Assembly (NCBI GenBank): GCA_028752905.1
Contig: JAQNBH010000004.1
Coordinates: forward strand, 7,853,173 to 7,917,172
DNA from: Cladorhizidae sp. MBARI D1340-BT2
Lineage: Eukaryota > Porifera > Demospongiae > Poecilosclerida > Cladorhizidae
DNA length: 64,000 bases
Reading direction: 5' to 3'
The notes under the pieces were generated by a model. The model worked only from the letters and a program-made list of their open reading frames with translations, was not told where the DNA came from and did not search any database. The stretch's first letter is position 1. The number at the start of each line of letters is the position of its first letter. This document shows, one piece after another, positions 1 to 11,240 of this stretch. The translations under genes were made by a program, and so were the position numbers.

Positions 1-1256
1 GGGTCAGGACTGAAGTTTCTGGAAACTTCACCTCGGAACTAGATGGTATTGGTCGAGTTTGGTCTGGATCCGGACTGGAAACTTCACCTCGGAACTACAT
101 GGTATTGGTCGATTTGCCCTGGGTCCGGACTGAAGTTTCTGGAAACTTCACCTCGGAACTACATGGTATTGGTCGAGTTTGGTCTGGATCCGGACTGGAA
201 ACTTCACCTCGGAACTAGATGGTATTGGTCGAGTTTGGTCTGGATCCAGACTGGAAACTTCACCTCGGAACTACATGGTATTGGTCGATTTGCCCTGGGT
301 CCGGACTGAAGTTTCTGGAAACTTCACCTCGGAACTAGATGGTATTGGTCAAGTTTGGTCTGGATCCGGACTGGAAACTTCACCTCGGAACTACATGGTA
401 TTGGTCGATTTGCCCTGGGTCCGGACTGAAGTTTCTGGAAACTTCACCTCGGAACTAGATGGTATTGGTCGAGTTTGGTCTGGATCCAGACTGGAAACTT
501 CACCTCGGAACTACATGGTATTGGTCGATTTGCCCTGGGTCCGGACTGAAGTTTCTGGAAACTTCACCTCGGAACTAGATGGTATTGGTCGAGTTTGGTC
601 TGGATCCAGACTGGAAACTTCACCTCGGAACTACATGGTATTGGTCGATTTGCCCTGGGTCCGGACTGAAGTTTCTGGAAACTTCACCTCGGAACTAGAT
701 GGTATTGGTCGAGTTTGGTCTGGATCCGGACTGGAAACTTCACCTCGGAACTACATGGTATTGGTCGATTTGCCCTGGGTCCGGACTGAAGTTTCTGGAA
801 ACTTCACCTCGGAACTACATGGTATTGGTCGAGTTTGGTCTGGATCCGGACTGGAAACTTCACCTCGGAACTACATGGTATTGGTCGATTTGCCCTGGGT
901 CCGGAGTGAAGTTTCTGGAAACTTCACCTCGGAACTAGATGGTATTGGTCGAGTTTGGTCTGGATCCGGACTGGAAACTTCACCTCGGAACTACATGGTA
1001 TTGGTCGATTTGCCCTGGGTCCGGACTGAAGTTTCTGGAAACTTCACCTCGGAACTAGATGGTATTGGTCGAGTTTGGTTTGGATCCGGACTTGAAACTT
1101 CACCTCGGAACTACATGGTATTGGTCGATTTGCCCTGGGTCCGGACTGAAGTTTCTGGAAACTTCACCTCGGAACTAGATGGTATTGGTCGAGTTTGGTC
1201 TGGATCCGGACTGGAAACTCCACCTCGGAACTAGATGTGGTCGAGTTTGGTCTGGA
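1..1256. repeat. 120-bp two-part minisatellite
   Basis: About ten copies of a 120-bp unit that is itself two related halves (each containing aacttcacctcggaact and atggtattggtcga). Runs off the left edge. The open frames across it are repeat artefacts. Confidence 0.95.
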
Positions 1257-1479
1257 TCCGGATGGAAACTTCCATCGAGCAGCACAGCACTTGACACTGT
1301 TGAACCTGTTTATTTAACTCTTAGAACCCGAGCGGCCGATACCTAGAGTGGTATATACCCGAGCGGCCGATTTTTCGGCTTTTTTCCCCTTCTTCCTTTT
1401 TTTCCTCCCATTTTTTTTTTTTGTGGCATTATAATCAACTTTGAACTTTTTAGTAATTTTTCTCTCCAGGACCACAGGG

Positions 1480-1875
1480 TGGCAGGCACGCACATATTAG
1501 GGAGGATAGGGTTCTAAGGGTTACGGATGTGCCTCTGCTTGTACAGCACACACACAACACAGCAGGCAACATTAACAACATACAACACTAGCTACGTTTG
1601 AGCTCACCTAAAACAATTCGCTAGCGAGGGCTGCTCTCAGCCCTACCTGATTATAAAACACTGCAGTTCCTGAATTGGGAAATTACAGCGGCAGTGTCGT
1701 CTTGACTGGTCCCACAAGAATATTATATTCTTTTATGTAACCATGGAAAGGGTTTGGGAGAGTAACATTGGAAGGGGCGTGGCAAAACCTGGGTGGGCCC
1801 ACGTCCCTCATTCTCATTGGGTGCTCCCCTGCTAGATATGTTATCCTTTCCCGGGCAATGCCGGGTACTTGCTAG
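1480..1875 (+). mobile_element. Helitron-like non-autonomous element, 3' end
   Basis: The 3' end shows a short GC-rich hairpin (cccgggcaatgccggg, 1,850-1,865) followed by tacttg and CTAG (1,872-1,875) before a T, the layout of Helitron 3' termini. Similar sequence (tttgagctcacc, tgctagatat, tatcctttcccggg) recurs at 5,230-5,591. The 5' border is not determined. Confidence 0.5.
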
Positions 1876-1990
1876 TATGCATATAGAGTCCCTATTATCG
1901 TCCTGCCCTGCCCCTAGTCCGTTCTAAGACGGGAGTAGTTTGTTGTTTTGGGTGCAGGCGAACCTATCTATGCCGGTTCCTTCTTAAACC

Positions 1991-2276
1991 TGGCCCAGCA
2001 GGACTAGGACCAGGACTAGGGCCAGGACTAGGGCCAGGACTAGGGCCAGGACTAGGGCCAGGACTAGGGCCAGGACTAGGGCCAGGACTAGGGCCAGGAC
2101 TAGGGCCAGGACTAGGGCCACCAGGACTAGGGCCAGGACTAGGGCCAGGACTAGGGCCAGGACTAGGGCCACCAGGACTAGGGCCAGGACTAGGGCCAGG
2201 ACTAGGGCCAGGACTAGGGCCAGGACTAGGGCCAGGACTAGGGCCAGGACTAGAGCCAGGACTAGGGCCGGACTAG
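1991..2276. repeat. 12-bp array (ccaggactaggg)
   Basis: About 23 units of ccaggactaggg with two extra-triplet units (ccacca). CTAGGG-type. Confidence 0.95.
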
Positions 2277-2529
2277 GTAAAGTATCCACAGATAGTTGAG
2301 ATCTCCAGCTCACAGCCACTCGATGGCAGTGGTTCTCGACACCACCGCAACTGACAGGCTTCTCAACTGGGAAAAGGTTTAGCTCTCGACATAAAGCAAG
2401 GACGTGTTAACCCCTCCATTTATAAGCGCTAATTAAAATGAAATGAAATGCACAGAGGGCCAATGGTCTCCACTGAATTTCGCATGTGAAGCCACGAGGA
2501 CAGAAACAGAAAATTCTACTCTTCACGGT

Positions 2530-2960
2530 GAATGTAAATATAGTGAAACTTGGCTGTCAAGTGGGCCAATATTGTTGTGGAAAGCTCCTGGCCTTACTGC
2601 CGCTACTAAAGTAGTTCATACACACACACACACACACAATACAGGTGCACATTATTTAGATGCTACACAGTGAATGTAAATATAGTGAAACTTGGCTGTC
2701 AAGTGGGCCAATACTGTTGTGGAAAGCTCCTGGGTGTGCAGTGCCAATTTCTCGTACTGACGTTCCCCCCTTCTGATTATACTGTAAGCTCGTGTGCTAG
2801 CCTCCCTCTGAGTTTCACAACGCACATTGTGTGTATAACAAGACACATAGAGGGCCAGAAAGGCACGAGAGAGGGAGAGGGGGAGGATCCAACTATCACG
2901 TACATTGTGTGTATAACAAGACACATAGTGGGCCAGAAAGTCATGAGGGGGGCGATCCAA
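2530..2960. repeat. Small direct duplications and CA repeat
   Basis: A ~50-bp segment (agtgaaacttggctgtcaag ... ggaaagctcctgg) occurs at ~2,540 and ~2,683, separated by a CA microsatellite (2,621-2,638). A ~28-bp segment (cattgtgtgtataacaagac) occurs at ~2,823 and ~2,904. Confidence 0.8.
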
Positions 2961-3175
2961 CTATCGGATTTATATGACATTAACAGCAGCTACAATCAAG
3001 CATCAATACTGAACCACGAATGCACTCATGTCCCTAGCAACCATGCTACTGGATGGCAAAGTTGTTGTTAAGCAATGTAGTCAAATTTCGTGGAGAAAGG
3101 ACGAAATCCTTCAGAAGTCTATTTTGTTCTATATATATATCTTTTAGATTTCAGATGCCCTCGAGTTGCTGAGAA

Positions 3176-3245
3176 GGCAGGTGAGGGTGGGTGAGGGTAG
3201 GTGAGGGTAGGTGACGGTAGGTGAGGGCGGGTGAGGGCAGGTGAG
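3176..3245. repeat. 10-bp array (gtgagggtag)
   Basis: Seven units of gtgaggg(t/c)(a/g)g. The rest of 2,960-4,118 shows only a ~65-bp direct duplication at 3,713-3,852 (cacataggagatgctgaac, ggactgggccaccatcactg) and nothing I recognise. Confidence 0.85.
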
Positions 3246-4117
3246 GATAATGTGGAATCCCTTGCCATTCTAAAGAGCAGACCACAGCTGAAGCTAACTC
3301 AAGTATGACCAGGAACTAGCTTGGGTTCCTTCTACAGAAAGGCTCCATGCGATGAACTCGTCATCCACTCCAACTTATGAGCAGAGGATGTAAAATTCTC
3401 CGTCTCATGGACACGGTGCAGATGCAATTATTGAACATGAGAAATACAATATTGTTTGCTAGAGAACCAACTTCATAGCAAATCTAACATTCTATAAGAA
3501 TCTAGTGACCCTTCAGGATGACGAGGTCCACAGGCCCAGCAAGTAACGCAAATGTAAAGCAGATACCTTTTGAGTAGCTGTGTACAGTGCGGGTAGTTCT
3601 GATTGAGTGCAGGTGAATGATACGTGTGTACGCGCTGACTTAATAAGCGAGGGGCAAGTACAGATTACCTTTTATTTTACGTACTAAAATATATTTTTTC
3701 TTCAAAATTCACAGGCACATAGGAGATGCTGAACTACACACCCACAGGACTGGGCCACCATCACTGAGGCCAGGCACATAGGGGATGCTACAAACCCACA
3801 GGACTGGGCCACCATCACTGAGGCCAGGCACATAGGAGATGCTGAACTACACACTAGCAATGTCGGTTAAGGTGTTCGGTCTTACCTCTTAGGGATGGGA
3901 ATTAAAGTGAGATGCATGCATGTATCTGACGTATATATCAAGTATGTGATGTAGTAGCAGCGAGTCAAGGGTGCCTTCTTCATGGCTTCAGGGCTCTGTG
4001 AGATGAGCACTGTTGATATGCTAGCCAGCCTAGGGACAATAAGCAAACAGAACTCTTGGAATGGTATTCTGCTTCTCTACTGTCCTAGCTTCTAGGCCGA
4101 TAATCGTGACAGTCATT

Positions 4118-4745
4118 TTAGCTCTTACATGTAGCTAGCTAGTACCCCAGTCTTCAAGCTCTGGAAGGCAATGATTCTCTCTCTTAGCTAGCTAGTACCC
4201 CAGTCTCCAAGCCAATGATTCTCTCTCTTAGCTAGCTAGTACCCCAGTCTTCAAGCTCTGGAAGGCAATGATTCTCTCTCTTAGCTAGCTAGTACCCCAG
4301 TCTCCAAGCCAATGATTCTCTCTCTTAGCTAGCTAGTACCCCAGTCTTCAAGCTCTGGAAGGCAATGATTCTCTCTCTTAGCTAGCTAGTACCCCAGTCT
4401 CCAAGCTCTGGAAGGCAATGATTCTCTCTCTTAGCTAGCTAGTACCCCAGTCTCCAAGCTTTGGAAGGCAATGATTCTCTCTCTTAGCTAGCTAGTACCC
4501 CAGTCTCCAAGCTCTGGAAGGCAATGATTCTCTCTCTTAGCTAGCTAGTACCCCAGTCTTCAAGCTCTGGAAGGCAATGATTCTCTCTCTTAGCTAGCTA
4601 GTACCCCAGTCTCCAAGCTCTGGAAGGCAATGATTCTCTCTCTTAGCTAGCTAGTACCCCAGTCTCCAAGCTCTTGTTGGCATGATTCTCTCTCTTAGCT
4701 AGCTAGTAGTCTGGTCTTCAAGCTCTGGCATGGCAGGCAATGATT
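4118..4745. repeat. 53-bp array
   Basis: About 12 units, core agctagctagtaccccagtc, with 42-bp units lacking the gctctggaagg part. The following 4,745-5,220 shows no gene. Confidence 0.92.
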
Positions 4746-5229
4746 CTCTCTCAAGCACTCCCCTTCATATGAGAGATCATTTGTTGCCTTCAGTTGGAGA
4801 TGGCCATACACTGTACATAACTACTCACTTATTATTTAGCCTTCTGCTATTTGTCGAAGACGCTTGCCAGTGACAATCTCGCCATTTCAACTACGCTGGT
4901 TGCCCCAGCAACCTCTCCTTCTCAGCCACTGCCAGTGTTATTCTAGTCGAGTAGGGCTATGATACGGCCTTGATAGCCAACAGCTTGACTTGGATTTCAC
5001 CGTGTATTGGGTGCTAGTGAAGGGTTTTTCCCCGTAGTGTCTTCCAAGTTGCGACCATTGCATGGATATATCCACCATCATCGGAGTGAAGCACGCTAGC
5101 ACGTGGATATATTGCTATCAGCCCTTAATTAAGAGTTAACAGATAATGACCTGAGGATAGTGCCAGGCAGTTGTGTTTAGCACAAGCTTGTGCAAAGAGG
5201 CTTACTACCAAACAAACTATACCAGTTGT

Positions 5230-5591
5230 ATTTGAGCTCACCCAATTTGCTAGCAAGGCTATTTCTAGCATGCTCCTGTAGAAGAATACCACAGCTGCTG
5301 AGATGTGAGATTCTCAGAGGGCAGTGTCGATTTCAACTGATTGGACAATATTTTTTTTGAGTAACCATAAAAAGGGAGAGAACATTAAAGGGATGGGAAG
5401 GAGGAGGGGTTCACACCTGGAGGGGACTACGTCCATCATTTTGTGTTCCTCTGCTAGATAGTGTATCCTTTCCCGGGTAATGGGAACTTCTGCTGAGAGG
5501 GGTCAACACCTGGAGGGGACTACGTCCATCATTTTGTGCTCCTCTGCTAAATATTGTATCCTTTCTCCCGGGTAATAGGTACCTCTGCTAG
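5230..5591 (+). mobile_element. Second Helitron-like copy with duplicated end
   Basis: Related to the 1.5-1.9 kb element. The last ~95 bp (cacctggaggggactacgtc ... tatcctttc...cccgggtaat) is present twice in tandem (5,413-5,500 and 5,500-5,591); the second copy ends in CTAG. The hairpin has decayed. Confidence 0.45.
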
Positions 5592-5812
5592 TATAATATA
5601 ATCATTGACTTGAGATATGAGGACAGAGATATGAGGTCACACCTGTCTGCCAACAATTTCCGCCAATTATCGCTTAAAGTGTAACGATATTCATGCCACT
5701 GCCACTCCCCTAGCAATAAAGACAAGTATGACGACAAATCAACCAACCAAAATAACACAGAGCCGAGTGCATATTAATTTTTTGTGGGTCATTGCCTGTT
5801 CTGCCACAAGCT

Positions 5813-5950
5813 AATTGTTGATAAGGCAGTAATAATTTTAATTGTTGATAAGGCATAGATAATTTTAATTGTTGATAAGGCATAGATAATTTTATTGCTG
5901 ATATGACAGAGATAATTTTAATTGCTGATATGAAGGAGATAATTGGTGTT
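5813..5950. repeat. ~27-bp AT-rich array
   Basis: About five units, core ttttaattgttgataaggca. Flanking 5,950-6,600 has no gene; a short inverted pair around ggttcacaacatgacgc (6,079) and gcgtcttgtgaacc (6,125) may mark a decayed DNA element. Confidence 0.75.
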
Positions 5951-6756
5951 GATAAAAAGTCTAGATTGGTCCTAGGCTCAATGGTCAATTAGCACTTGTG
6001 AGAACTCTCCCTCAGCTGCTAAAAGGGTCTGGGTAATAGAGTAGGGACGATCTTCACGACCTTTGGAATCTTAAGGCTGGTTCACAACATGACGCAAACA
6101 GCGAACGTCATGTCGCATCCTCCAGCGTCTTGTGAACCATGCACGTCCGTACGTGTTCTAGCTTTAGGACAAGAAGCGACGTTCGGATAGACTCGAGTTC
6201 TAATTTTGCATCCAGGTGTGAAGTATCCTCATCCATCCAGCCAATCGGATTGCTTCTTCATCGCATGTGATTTTGTCAATCTGCGCATTATTTAGAAAGC
6301 TACACTAAGTATAGTTTCTAAACAATGGATGTGTTCCTCGGGTCATCATCAGCTCTCAGAGCTGTCGGCGAAGTCGGATTCCCAAGTATTCGCCATCTTC
6401 AATAACGGGGTCAAAGGTCGTAATTCCATTCACAACGTGCATCTTGGAACAACATCGTGAACCATGAGGACGCGTTAGAGCGCTACTTTTGAGAACGCTA
6501 CAGGCCACAGGGTGTCAGATAAATTGGAAGAGGGAGACTCCATGGTGGCAGTCAGTCTGGTGTGCTCTGCAGACTATTTAGCAGTGCCACTTTCTGAGCT
6601 CTAAAAGAGAAGCACCCCCCCCCCCTCCATTCATCCAATACCACACCCACATGCCACTCCAACCCCTCCCATCTCCAGAGGTATCCACCAATTCGGTAGT
6701 AGTAAATGTTGGGGCAGAGCTCGGGCGATTAGGACTTACCCAAACACCTCTGCAAG

Positions 6757-7831
6757 GTGGATGAGCTGCACCCACAACATTCGAAGGACATGGCTGACCA
6801 CAACATTCGAAGGACATGGCTGCACCCACAACATTCGAAGGACATGGCTGCATGGGCTGCACCCACAACATTCGAAGGACATGGCTGGATGGGCTGCACC
6901 CACAACATTCGAAGGACATGGCTGGATGAGCTGCACCCACAACATTCGAAGGACACGGCTGGATGGGCTGCACCCACAACATTCGAAGGACATGGCTGGA
7001 TGGGCTGCACCCACAACATTCGAAGGACATGGCTGCATGGGCTGCACCCACAACATTCGAAGGACATGGCTGGATGGGCTGCACCCACAACATTCGAAGG
7101 ACATGGCTGCATGGGCTGCACCCACAACATTCGAAGGACATGGCTGGATGGGCTGCACCCACAACATTCGAAGGACATGGCTGCATGGGCTGCACCCACA
7201 ACATTCGAAGGACATGGCTGGATGGGCTGCACCCACAACATTCGAAGGACATGGCTGCATGGGCTGCACCCACAACATTCGAAGGACATGGCTGCATGGG
7301 CTGCACCCACAACATTCGAAGGACATGGCTGGATGGGCTGCACCCACAACATTCGAAGGACATGGCTGCATGGGCTGCACCCACAACATTCGAAGGACAT
7401 GGCTGGATGGGCTGCACCCACAACATTCGAAGGACATGGCTGGATGGGCTGCACCCACAACATTCGAAGGACATGGCTGGATGGGCTGCACCCACAACAT
7501 TCGAAGGACATGGCCGGATGGGCTGCACCCACAACATTCGAAGGACATGGCTGGATGGGCTGCACCCACAACATTCGAAGGACATGGCCGGATGAGCTGC
7601 ACCCACAACATTCGAAGGACATGGCCGGATGGGCTGCACCCACAACATTCGAAGGACATGGCTGGATGGGTTGCACCCGCAACATTCGAAGGACATGGCT
7701 GGATGGGCTGCACCCACAACATTCGAAGGACATGGCTGCACCCACAAAATTCGAAGGACATGGCCGGATAAGCTGCACCCACAACATTCAAAGGACATGG
7801 CCGGATGGGCTGCACCCACAACATTCGAAGC
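6757..7831 (+). repeat. 37-bp array seeded by RT motif
   Basis: About 29 units of ~37 bp, core cccacaacattcgaaggaca, with a few short units. Read in one frame the unit says DGLHPQHSKDMAG; intact relatives have a DGLRPQHLKDM-like motif at exactly this point of the protein, just upstream of the LTSF...VLEGK block that follows the array. Because 37 is not a multiple of 3 the coding frame rotates from unit to unit. All long open frames here, on both strands, are repeat artefacts. Confidence 0.9.
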
Positions 7832-7834
7832 TGG

Positions 7835-8172
7835 CCTTTGTGCCTGATGTAAGGGACTCCAACACTCTCACTTCCTTTTCTTCTCGGTCCTCGAGGGCAA
7901 AGATCCACCTCTCATCATCTACCCTTTATTCTTTGGTGCTCCTCTTGTTGCCATGGAGAAGGGAGATGGTGAACCCTTAGCAGCAGAGTGCACCTTACGT
8001 TGGCTGGTGGCCAAGACTGCAGGTATGCAATAATGGAAGATATGGCAACCCTGTTAGCTGCTTGGAAATTGGGTACAGGATCAGTGGAGGCATCGAAGCG
8101 GCGGTCCGCTAGACAACAACTCGGGTAGACAGCCTAACCATGCACCTGTCAAACTCGATCCATAGGAACAAC
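7835..8172 (+). pseudogene. Retroelement RT fragment 1 (fingers region)
   Basis: Reads LTSFSS and, after a frame change, VLEGKDPPLIIYPLFFGAPL, VAMEKGDGEPLAAECTLRWL and VAKTAG, the equivalent of the K/R-PIAVGCTLRRLAAKCA block of intact relatives. A stop follows at about 8,028. Further on NHAPVKLD is the start of the first catalytic block; the expected FKNAFNS that follows is missing and IHRNNMLVAGALPPDI continues into the 36-bp array. Confidence 0.75.
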
Positions 8173-8520
8173 ATGTTGGTGGCTGGAGCCCTGCCTCCTG
8201 ATATCGACCAGCTGGTGGCTGGAGACCTGCCTCCTGATATCTACCAGCTGGTGGCTGGAGACCTGCCTCCCGATATCTACCAGCTGGTGGCTGGAGACCT
8301 GCCTCCTGATATCTACCAGCTGGTGGCTGGAGACCTGCCTCCTGATATCGACCAGCTGGTGGCTGGAGACCTGCCTCCTGATATCTACCAGCTGGTGGCC
8401 TCCTGATATCGACCAGCTGGTGGCTGGAGACCTCCCTGGCTCCTGATATCTACCAGCTGGTGGCTGGAGACCTGGCCCCTGATATTCACCAGGTGGCTGG
8501 AGACCTGCCTCCTGATATCT
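8173..8520 (+). repeat. 36-bp array seeded by RT motif
   Basis: About nine units of 36 bp, core ggctggagacctgcctcctg, encoding LVAGDLPPDIYQ in frame. The first copy (LVAGALPPDI) and the last (LPPDIFKFIHSC) join smoothly to retroelement coding sequence on each side, so the array grew out of the element's own LAPDIYKFIHS-type segment. Some units near 8,400-8,500 are shortened. Confidence 0.88.
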
Positions 8521-9870
8521 TCAAGTTCATCCACTCTTGTGTACTCCTCACCATCTTCTGCTTTCAGGGGTGACAAGATCACCACCTCGTCAGAAGGTGT
8601 GCAGCAATGGGACCTCTGGGTCCACTCCTTATCTGCCTGGCCATCCACCGACACTAATCACTTTTGTCAGCTGAATTTCGTGTGATTTCTCTAGACGACA
8701 TCACCCTGGGGGGGTGTACAGAAGAGCTACTGTATGAGCTTGAGGTCGTAGGATCTATTGCAGAAAATGGTCTAATTTTGCCAACCAAAAGCCTGAACTT
8801 GCTTATGATGATCCAGTTGTGAGAGGGAACATTGCTACGAGAATCCCTGGAGCTAGGGTGGTTGACTCATCAGATGCATGTCTCCCCCCCCCCCCCCCAG
8901 ACATTCCATATCTGCTGCTCTCATGGACGTGATCAGCTCCCTGGAGGTGATGGGTACCAGGCTGGAAGAATTCTTGGCATATGATACCATTGTTCTTCTC
9001 CGAAACTCTTCTTCCATTCCGAAGCTCCTCTATACCCTCAGGACTCCCCCGTGTCCTTTCTTCTGATCCTACCTGTGGTGCTTAGCTCTAGCCAATCTCG
9101 AGTAGCATCATCAACATCCATTTTGGAGATTTCGATCCAGCCCTGTCACAAGCAACTCCGCCTGTTGGACTTGGGGTCAGGAGGGCCGTACAGCTGGCCT
9201 CTTCTGCTCTTCAACTGCTTCCTCAGCAAATCTGGTCCAACATATTCTTCCAGCCTGCCTACAGTCTCTACTAATACCCCTTCTAGATGAGGCTCTCTTG
9301 TTATGCTCTCAAGGCCATGACAAGCCCCCCCCCCCCGACAATGCAACCAGCACCCAGAAGGCCTGAGCGCCTCAACAGTAGCCCACCATTGTAGCTTCTC
9401 TCATGGACAATGGCCCAGACGACCTGACCCGAGCTCGTCTCACGTCATTTTCAAGCCCGTCTCAGTTCCTCTCAGGGAATGTGAACGGATGATGACATGA
9501 TAAGAGCAAATGGAATAGTCCTTCTCTTGGGCTCCACTACGTGTCGTCCCCATACGGTGGGGCTGAGATGGATAATCTTGTAATGCATGACTCAGCTGCA
9601 GAGTGAGCATGTAGCCATCAATGACAGTTTGTGCAGGCTTCTGGCATCAGTGTGCACCCCTTCTAGACTGGAACCTTTGGGCCTGGACGGGTCAGATGGA
9701 AAACAGTAACAATGGAACAATCCCATCTTGTCTGGGATGCAACTTGTCCTGACTCTCTCGCTCTGTCACCCGTTGCCATGCCACCAGTAGCACGTGCAGT
9801 GGCGACTTTGGCCGAGGAGAGGAAGGCAACCAAATATTCTTGTTTAGGCTCTCACCCGCCAATTACTATT
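8521..9870 (+). pseudogene. Retroelement RT fragment 2 (palm, thumb, endonuclease)
   Basis: Continues the same protein: KFIHSC-like, GDKITTSSEGVQQW-like (frameshifted), then FRVISLDDITLGG, where the YxDD box has Ser in place of the usual Tyr two positions before DD. Next come AENGLIL, a thumb segment YDTIVLLRNSSSIPKLLYTL, INIHFGDFDPALSQATPP, VGLGVRRAVQLASSALQLLP, and from ~9,660 the C-terminal nuclease-like block LEPLGLDGSDGK ... LVWDATCPDSLALS ... AVATLAEERKATKYS ... PITIETQGAIGEVL. The last words of this block are the seed of the 31-bp array. Multiple stops; not functional. Confidence 0.8.
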
Positions 9871-10628
9871 GAGACTCAGGGGGCAATAGGTGAAGTCTTG
9901 AGACTCAGGGGGCAATAGGAATGAAGTCTTGAGACTCAGGGGAATAGGAATGAAGTCTTGAGACTCGGGGGGCAATAGGAATGAAGTCTTGAGACTCAGG
10001 GGGCAATAGGAATGAAGTCTTGAGACTCAGGGGGCAATAGGAATGAAGTCTTGAGACTCAGGGGGCAATAGGAATGAAGTCTTGAAACTCAGGGGCAATG
10101 AGACTCAGGGGGAAATAGGAATGAAGTTTTGAAACTCAGGCAGCAATAGGAATGAAGTCTTGAGACTCAGGGGGCAATAGGAATGAAGTCTTGAGACTCA
10201 GGGGGTAGGAATGAAGTCTTGAGACTCAGGGGCAATGAGACTCAGGGGGCAATAGGAATGAAGTCTTGAGACTCAGGGGCAATGAGACTCAGGGGGAAAT
10301 AGGAATGAAGTTTTGAAACTCAGGCAGCAATAGGAATGAAGTCTTGAGACTCAGGGGGCAATAGGAATGAAGTCTTGAGACTCAAGGGCAATGAGACTCA
10401 GGGGGCAATAGGAATGAAGTCTTGAGACTCAGGGGGCTATGAGACTCAGGGGGCAATAGGAATGAAGTCTTGAGACTCAAGGGGAAATAGAAATAAAGTC
10501 TTGAAACTCAAGGGGAAATAGGAATGAAGTCTTGAAACTCAGGGGGCAATAGGAATGAAGTCTTGAAACTCGAGGGGAAATAGGAATGAAGCCTTGAAAC
10601 TCAGGGGGCAATAGGAATGAAGTCTTGA
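9870..10628 (+). repeat. 31-bp array seeded by retroelement C-terminus
   Basis: About 25 units of ~31 bp, core gactcagggggcaatagg, with truncated units (gactcaggggcaat). The first unit is the coding sequence for IETQGAIGEV of the retroelement; the last unit runs into the next piece of the same protein. Confidence 0.88.
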
Positions 10629-10820
10629 GCATTGCTGAAGAAGTTGGGCCAGAGAGTACAGCTAAGGAGAGGTGTGGTGAGGATCCATGAGTCGCTCCTA
10701 CAGAGGGCTGTTCAGAGGGGGACTGCGTGTCCGTGTGGGGTCAGTGGGAGGTCATGGAGAGACACTGTTTTGCTTGTAACTGTGTATATATGTTTTGTCA
10801 TTAATTCTGTTTGTTAAGTT
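10629..10820 (+). pseudogene. Retroelement C-terminal fragment after array
   Basis: Encodes LKKLGQRVQLRRGVVRIHES, LLQRAVQRGTA and then loses similarity. In related elements this segment directly follows the TQGAIG-like motif, so the 31-bp array between 9,870 and 10,628 has pushed apart what was once contiguous coding sequence. Confidence 0.7.
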
Positions 10821-11009
10821 AAGTGGTTTTTCTTCTTTTTGTTAAGTAGCTTATTAATTATTATTTGTTAAGTGGTTTATTAGTACTAGTTAGAACACTT
10901 ACAATGACCTTCTCAACAATCGACTTGAAATATACGCACTCAACTTTTCGGCCAGATGCTCCAGGAATATCTAGCCAAAGCTTCAGGCAAGGTCAACGAG
11001 AGTTCCCAA

Positions 11010-11240
11010 CCAACTCTCAGTTGACATAACGAAATTACGATGACCTTCTCAAGGATCAATTTGAATTTTTACTCTCAACTTTTCGGCAAGATGCTCTATA
11101 CTGTAGCCTTCATATCCTTTGGTCCGATTCCACCACTAGCCCCGAACATTCCCGATGAAGGCTAGAGCATTTAGCCAAAAAACTTGACGGTAAAAATTCA
11201 GCGAGAAGGGTATTATAACTGAGAGTTGGTCGAGAGATTG
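11010..11240. mobile_element. Foldback element
   Basis: Arms of roughly 80-95 bp in inverted orientation: ccaactctcagttgacataa ... ttcggcaagatgctc ... gccttcat on the left and gatgaaggctagagcattt ... aaaaattcagcgagaagg ... aactgagagttgg on the right. A partial direct copy of the left arm (cttttcggccagatgctcc) lies at ~10,945. A related, more decayed copy is at 14,100-14,320. Confidence 0.6.

Larger units (their letters stand above)
6600..10820 (+). mobile_element. Decayed non-LTR retroelement with three internal arrays
   Basis: Coding fragments of a reverse-transcriptase element appear in protein order along the plus strand: a VVVNVG...RAIRTYPNTSA segment (~6,690-6,755), LTSFSS/VLEGKDPPLIIYPLFFGAPL/VAMEKGDGEPL (~7,860-8,030), HAPVKLD (~8,130), the post-array piece with SSEGVQQ-like sequence (~8,520-8,650), the LDDITLGG catalytic box (8,691), LRNSSSIPKLLYTLRTPP (~8,995-9,050), IHFGDFDPALSQATPPVGLG (~9,120-9,180), LVWDATCPDSLALS (~9,730) and a C-terminal LKKLGQRVQL piece (~10,635). 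Many stops and frameshifts. I recognise the family from related invertebrate elements; the name is uncertain. Three minisatellites split the coding sequence, each made of the local coding sequence itself. Confidence 0.85.

Noticed and set aside
6578..7980. Several 200-400-residue ORFs on both strands of the 37-bp array
   Set aside because: Frames cycle through the same three words as the unit rotates; the only meaningful reading is the ancestral RT motif.
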